Of a stretch of 64,000 nucleotides of DNA, positions 61,559-64,000 are shown piece by piece; position 1 is the first letter of the stretch, and each line of letters begins with the position of its first letter. Under the pieces are notes generated by a model. It did not search any database. It saw only the letters and a program-made list of their open reading frames with translations, and was not told the origin of the DNA. Both the position numbers and the translations under genes were made by a program. This stretch comes from JANNWF01 sp052390415 (GTDB lineage Bacteria > Pseudomonadota > Gammaproteobacteria > Xanthomonadales > Xanthomonadaceae): positions 62,001-126,000 of the forward strand of contig JBQTGY010000033.1 in the NCBI GenBank assembly GCA_052390415.1. The letters are read 5' to 3'.

Positions 61559-64000
61559 GTGAGTAATCGCTTCAACCTTTCGTCGTGGGCATTGGGCAAC
61601 CGCAGCCTGGTGCTGTATCTGATGATACTGCTGGGTGTGTTGGGTGCATTCGCCTATACCAAACTTGGCCAGAGTGAAGACCCACCCTTCACTTTCAAGG
61701 TGATGGTGGTGCGCACGCTGTGGCCAGGTGCGACAGCCGACGAAGTGGCTGCCCAAGTCACCGAAAAGATCGAAAAGAAGCTGATGCAAACCGGCCAGTA
61801 CGAGTTCATTCGCTCGTATTCGCGCGCCGGCGAATCACAGATTCTGTACTTCGCGCCCGACCACATGGTGTCGGATGAAGTGCCGGAACTCTGGTACCAG
61901 GTGCGCAAGCGGGTGACCGACATTCGTGGGCAGTTGCCACCCGGCGTGCTCGGGCCGTTCTTCAACGACGAATTCGGCGACACCTTCGGCAACATCTATG
62001 CGCTCACCGGCAAAGGCTTCGACTACGCCGTGCTCAAGGACTACGCGGAGCGCGTGCAATTGGTGCTTCAGCGCGCGCCGGATGTCGCCAAGGTCGACCT
62101 GTTCGGTCTGCAGGACGAAAAGATCTTCATCGAGATCAGCAATACCAAGGTCGCCACGCTGGGGGTTTCGCTGGAGGCGGTGCAGCGCGCGGTGGACGAG
62201 CAGAACGCGGTCGTTGCCGCTGGTTTCTTCGAGACCAGCAGCGAGCGCGTGCAGGTGCGCGTGTCCGGTCAATTCGATTCGGTAGAAGCCATCCGCAACT
62301 TTCCGATGCGCGTCGATGGCCGCAGCTTCACCCTGGGCGATGTCGCCGAAGTACGTCGCGGATTTTCGGATCCGCCCGCGCCGCGCATGCGTTTCATGAG
62401 CGAAGACGCCATTGGCATCACCGTGTCGATGCGCAAAGGCGGCGACATCATCGGCCTCGGCAAGACCCTCGAAACCGAGTTCGCCCGCCTGCAACAATCC
62501 TTGCCCCAAGGTATGTCATTGCATCGCGTGGCCGATCAGCCGGCGGCGGTGCGTGACTCGGTTGGCGAGTTCGTGCGCGTATTGGCCGAGGCGGTCGCGA
62601 TCGTCTTGTTGGTGAGTTTTTTCTCACTCGGATTCCGCACCGGATTGGTGGTCGCATTGTCGATCCCGCTGGTGCTGGCGATGACCTTTGCGCTGATGCA
62701 GTTCTTCGGCATCGGCCTGCACAAGATTTCGCTGGGCGCGCTGGTCTTGGCACTGGGTCTGCTGGTGGATGACGCCATCATCGCCGTCGAGATGATGGCG
62801 ATCAAAATGGAACAAGGCTTTGACCGCGTGAAAGCGGCAGGTTTTGCCTGGCAATCGACCGCGTTCCCGATGTTGACCGGCACCCTGGTGACCGCCGCCG
62901 GTTTCTTGCCCATCGCAACCGCCGCCTCGGGCACGGGTGAATACACACGCTCCATCTTCCAGGTCGTGACCATTGCCTTGATGGTGTCTTGGATCGCGGC
63001 GGTGGTGTTTGTGCCCTACCTCGGTGAAAAATTGCTGCCCGAACCCGCCGCCCACGATGCGCACGGCGGCGCACCGGACCCGTACCAGACCCGTTTCTAC
63101 AAACAGTTCCGGCGCTGGGTGGAATGGTGCGTCACCCAACGCAAGACCGTGATCGTCGCCACCGTCGCCCTGTTCATCGCTTCGGCCCTGTTGTTCCGCT
63201 TCGTGCCGCAGCAGTTCTTTCCGTCTTCCACGCGACTTGAGTTGATGATCGATCTGAAACTGGCGGAAGGTTCCAGTCTGCGTGCCACCGAAGTCGAGGC
63301 GCAGCGGCTCGAAGCCATGCTGGAGGACCATCCCGGCATCACCAACTACGTTGCCTATGTGGGTACCGGTTCGCCGCGGTTTTATCTGCCGCTGGACCAG
63401 CAGTTGCCGTCCGCGAACGTCGCTCAGTTCGTCGTGCTCACCGCCGACATCGAGGCGCGCGAGGCGCTGCGCAGCTGGCTGATCGACGTCCTGCGCGACG
63501 AGTTTGCCGGCGTCACCGCGCGCGTCACTCGACTGGAAAATGGCCCGCCGGTTGGCTACCCGATCCAATTCCGGATTTCCGGTGAACACATCGACGAAGT
63601 CCGTCGGATCGCGTTCGAAGTGGCGGAGAAGGTGCGTGCCAACAGCGCCATCAGCAACGTCAATCTGGATTGGCACGAGCCGAGCAAGATCATCCGCGTG
63701 CGCATCGACCAGGAGCGCGCGCGCGCCATCGGCGTCTCGTCTGCCCAGGTCGCGACCTTCATCCGAGGTTCGTTGTCGGGCTCGTCGGTGAGCCAGTTCC
63801 GCGAGAGAAACGAGTTGATCGAGATCCTGTTGCGCGGCCCGGAGGACGAACGCAGCCGGATGAGTCTGATTGGCAGCTTGTCGGTGCCGACGGCAAATGG
63901 TCGCAGCGTGCCGTTGGCGCAGATCGGCACCATCGAATATCACTTCGAGCCAGGCGTGATCTGGCATCGCAATCAACTGCCGACCATCACCGTGCGCGGC
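61559..64000 (+). CDS. RND efflux pump permease, 3' end beyond the window
   Basis: The first 814 codons of an RND transporter, open to the right edge. It starts at GTG 61559 (SNRFNLSSWALGNRSLVLYLM), with AGGAG nine bases upstream. Helix 1 is followed by the periplasmic loop (FKVMVVRTLWPGATADEVAAQV), helices 2-6 including LVLALGLLVDDAIIAVEMM with the two adjacent Asp residues of the proton relay, and the second periplasmic loop beginning FVPQQFFPSSTRLELMIDLKL. The first ATG in that region (61554) would read only Met-Pro-stop. It is co-transcribed with the adaptor. Confidence 0.93.
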   Translation, partial: MSNRFNLSSWALGNRSLVLYLMILLGVLGAFAYTKLGQSEDPPFTFKVMVVRTLWPGATADEVAAQVTEKIEKKLMQTGQYEFIRSYSRAGESQILYFAPDHMVSDEVPELWYQVRKRVTDIRGQLPPGVLGPFFNDEFGDTFGNIYALTGKGFDYAVLKDYAERVQLVLQRAPDVAKVDLFGLQDEKIFIEISNTKVATLGVSLEAVQRAVDEQNAVVAAGFFETSSERVQVRVSGQFDSVEAIRNFPMRVDGRSFTLGDVAEVRRGFSDPPAPRMRFMSEDAIGITVSMRKGGDIIGLGKTLETEFARLQQSLPQGMSLHRVADQPAAVRDSVGEFVRVLAEAVAIVLLVSFFSLGFRTGLVVALSIPLVLAMTFALMQFFGIGLHKISLGALVLALGLLVDDAIIAVEMMAIKMEQGFDRVKAAGFAWQSTAFPMLTGTLVTAAGFLPIATAASGTGEYTRSIFQVVTIALMVSWIAAVVFVPYLGEKLLPEPAAHDAHGGAPDPYQTRFYKQFRRWVEWCVTQRKTVIVATVALFIASALLFRFVPQQFFPSSTRLELMIDLKLAEGSSLRATEVEAQRLEAMLEDHPGITNYVAYVGTGSPRFYLPLDQQLPSANVAQFVVLTADIEAREALRSWLIDVLRDEFAGVTARVTRLENGPPVGYPIQFRISGEHIDEVRRIAFEVAEKVRANSAISNVNLDWHEPSKIIRVRIDQERARAIGVSSAQVATFIRGSLSGSSVSQFRERNELIEILLRGPEDERSRMSLIGSLSVPTANGRSVPLAQIGTIEYHFEPGVIWHRNQLPTITVRG

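Noticed and set aside
62624..63976. Leftward open frame of 450 codons at the right end
   Set aside because: It is antisense to the second RND pump, which is read from GTG 61559 to the edge.

Overview
The window looks like ordinary chromosome from a high-GC gammaproteobacterium of the Xanthomonadales (Lysobacterales), possibly close to Rhodanobacteraceae. The placement is inference. It rests on the GC-rich codon use, RhlE, NtrBC and YajQ homologues, many Xanthomonadales-style secreted proteins, and REP-type hairpins containing GGAGCG or TCCTGCG cores. I see no rRNA, tRNA, CRISPR array, phage or transposase gene. The window holds 53 coding regions, the last running off the right edge, plus one decayed gene remnant.

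Layout. 1-16 kb is mixed housekeeping: a FadI-type thiolase, an LpxL-like acyltransferase, a methyltransferase, a Tat-exported dienelactone hydrolase, YajQ, RhlE, a GlxA-type regulator, a DJ-1/PfpI protein, an HD-GYP protein, a PlsC-type acyltransferase and an NRDE protein. 16.1-16.8 kb is a two-gene AbrB-Doc toxin-antitoxin module. 18.3-23.4 kb is a putrescine-degradation cluster: puuA-puuB leftward and puuD plus a second puuA-like gene rightward from a shared 234-bp control region. 25.7-28.4 kb is ntrB-ntrC. 29-38 kb carries two large diguanylate cyclases, a pseudouridine synthase and an MsbA-like ABC exporter.

39.7-48.5 kb is the most interesting block, and all its genes after the M61 peptidase run leftward. 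It contains a subclass B3 metallo-beta-lactamase, an S41 peptidase, a BlaR1-type M56 membrane peptidase, a BlaI repressor, and an RND adaptor with its pump. Two operator-like palindromes of identical geometry (TACTA-N6-TAGTA) lie before blaI and before the S41 peptidase gene. They suggest that a BlaI-BlaR1 switch controls a protease. The M56 protein has a Coa1-like C-terminal segment instead of a penicillin-binding sensor.

50-52.6 kb is a REC-EAL / REC-Hpt phosphorelay pair without a kinase. 53-56 kb is a small glycosyltransferase-methyltransferase cluster, followed by thiC. The right end has a YebC homologue and a TetR regulator divergent from a second RND adaptor and pump; the pump gene starts with GTG and runs off the edge.

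Six proteins in the window make, break or bind cyclic-di-GMP, or belong to families that do: YajQ, HD-GYP, two GGDEF, one EAL, and the Hpt partner of the EAL protein indirectly. Noncoding structure is abundant: several inverted REP pairs (one of which encodes the tail of an RND pump), a 168-bp MITE-like inverted-repeat element, and a hairpin that would hide the ribosome binding site of the metallo-beta-lactamase gene.
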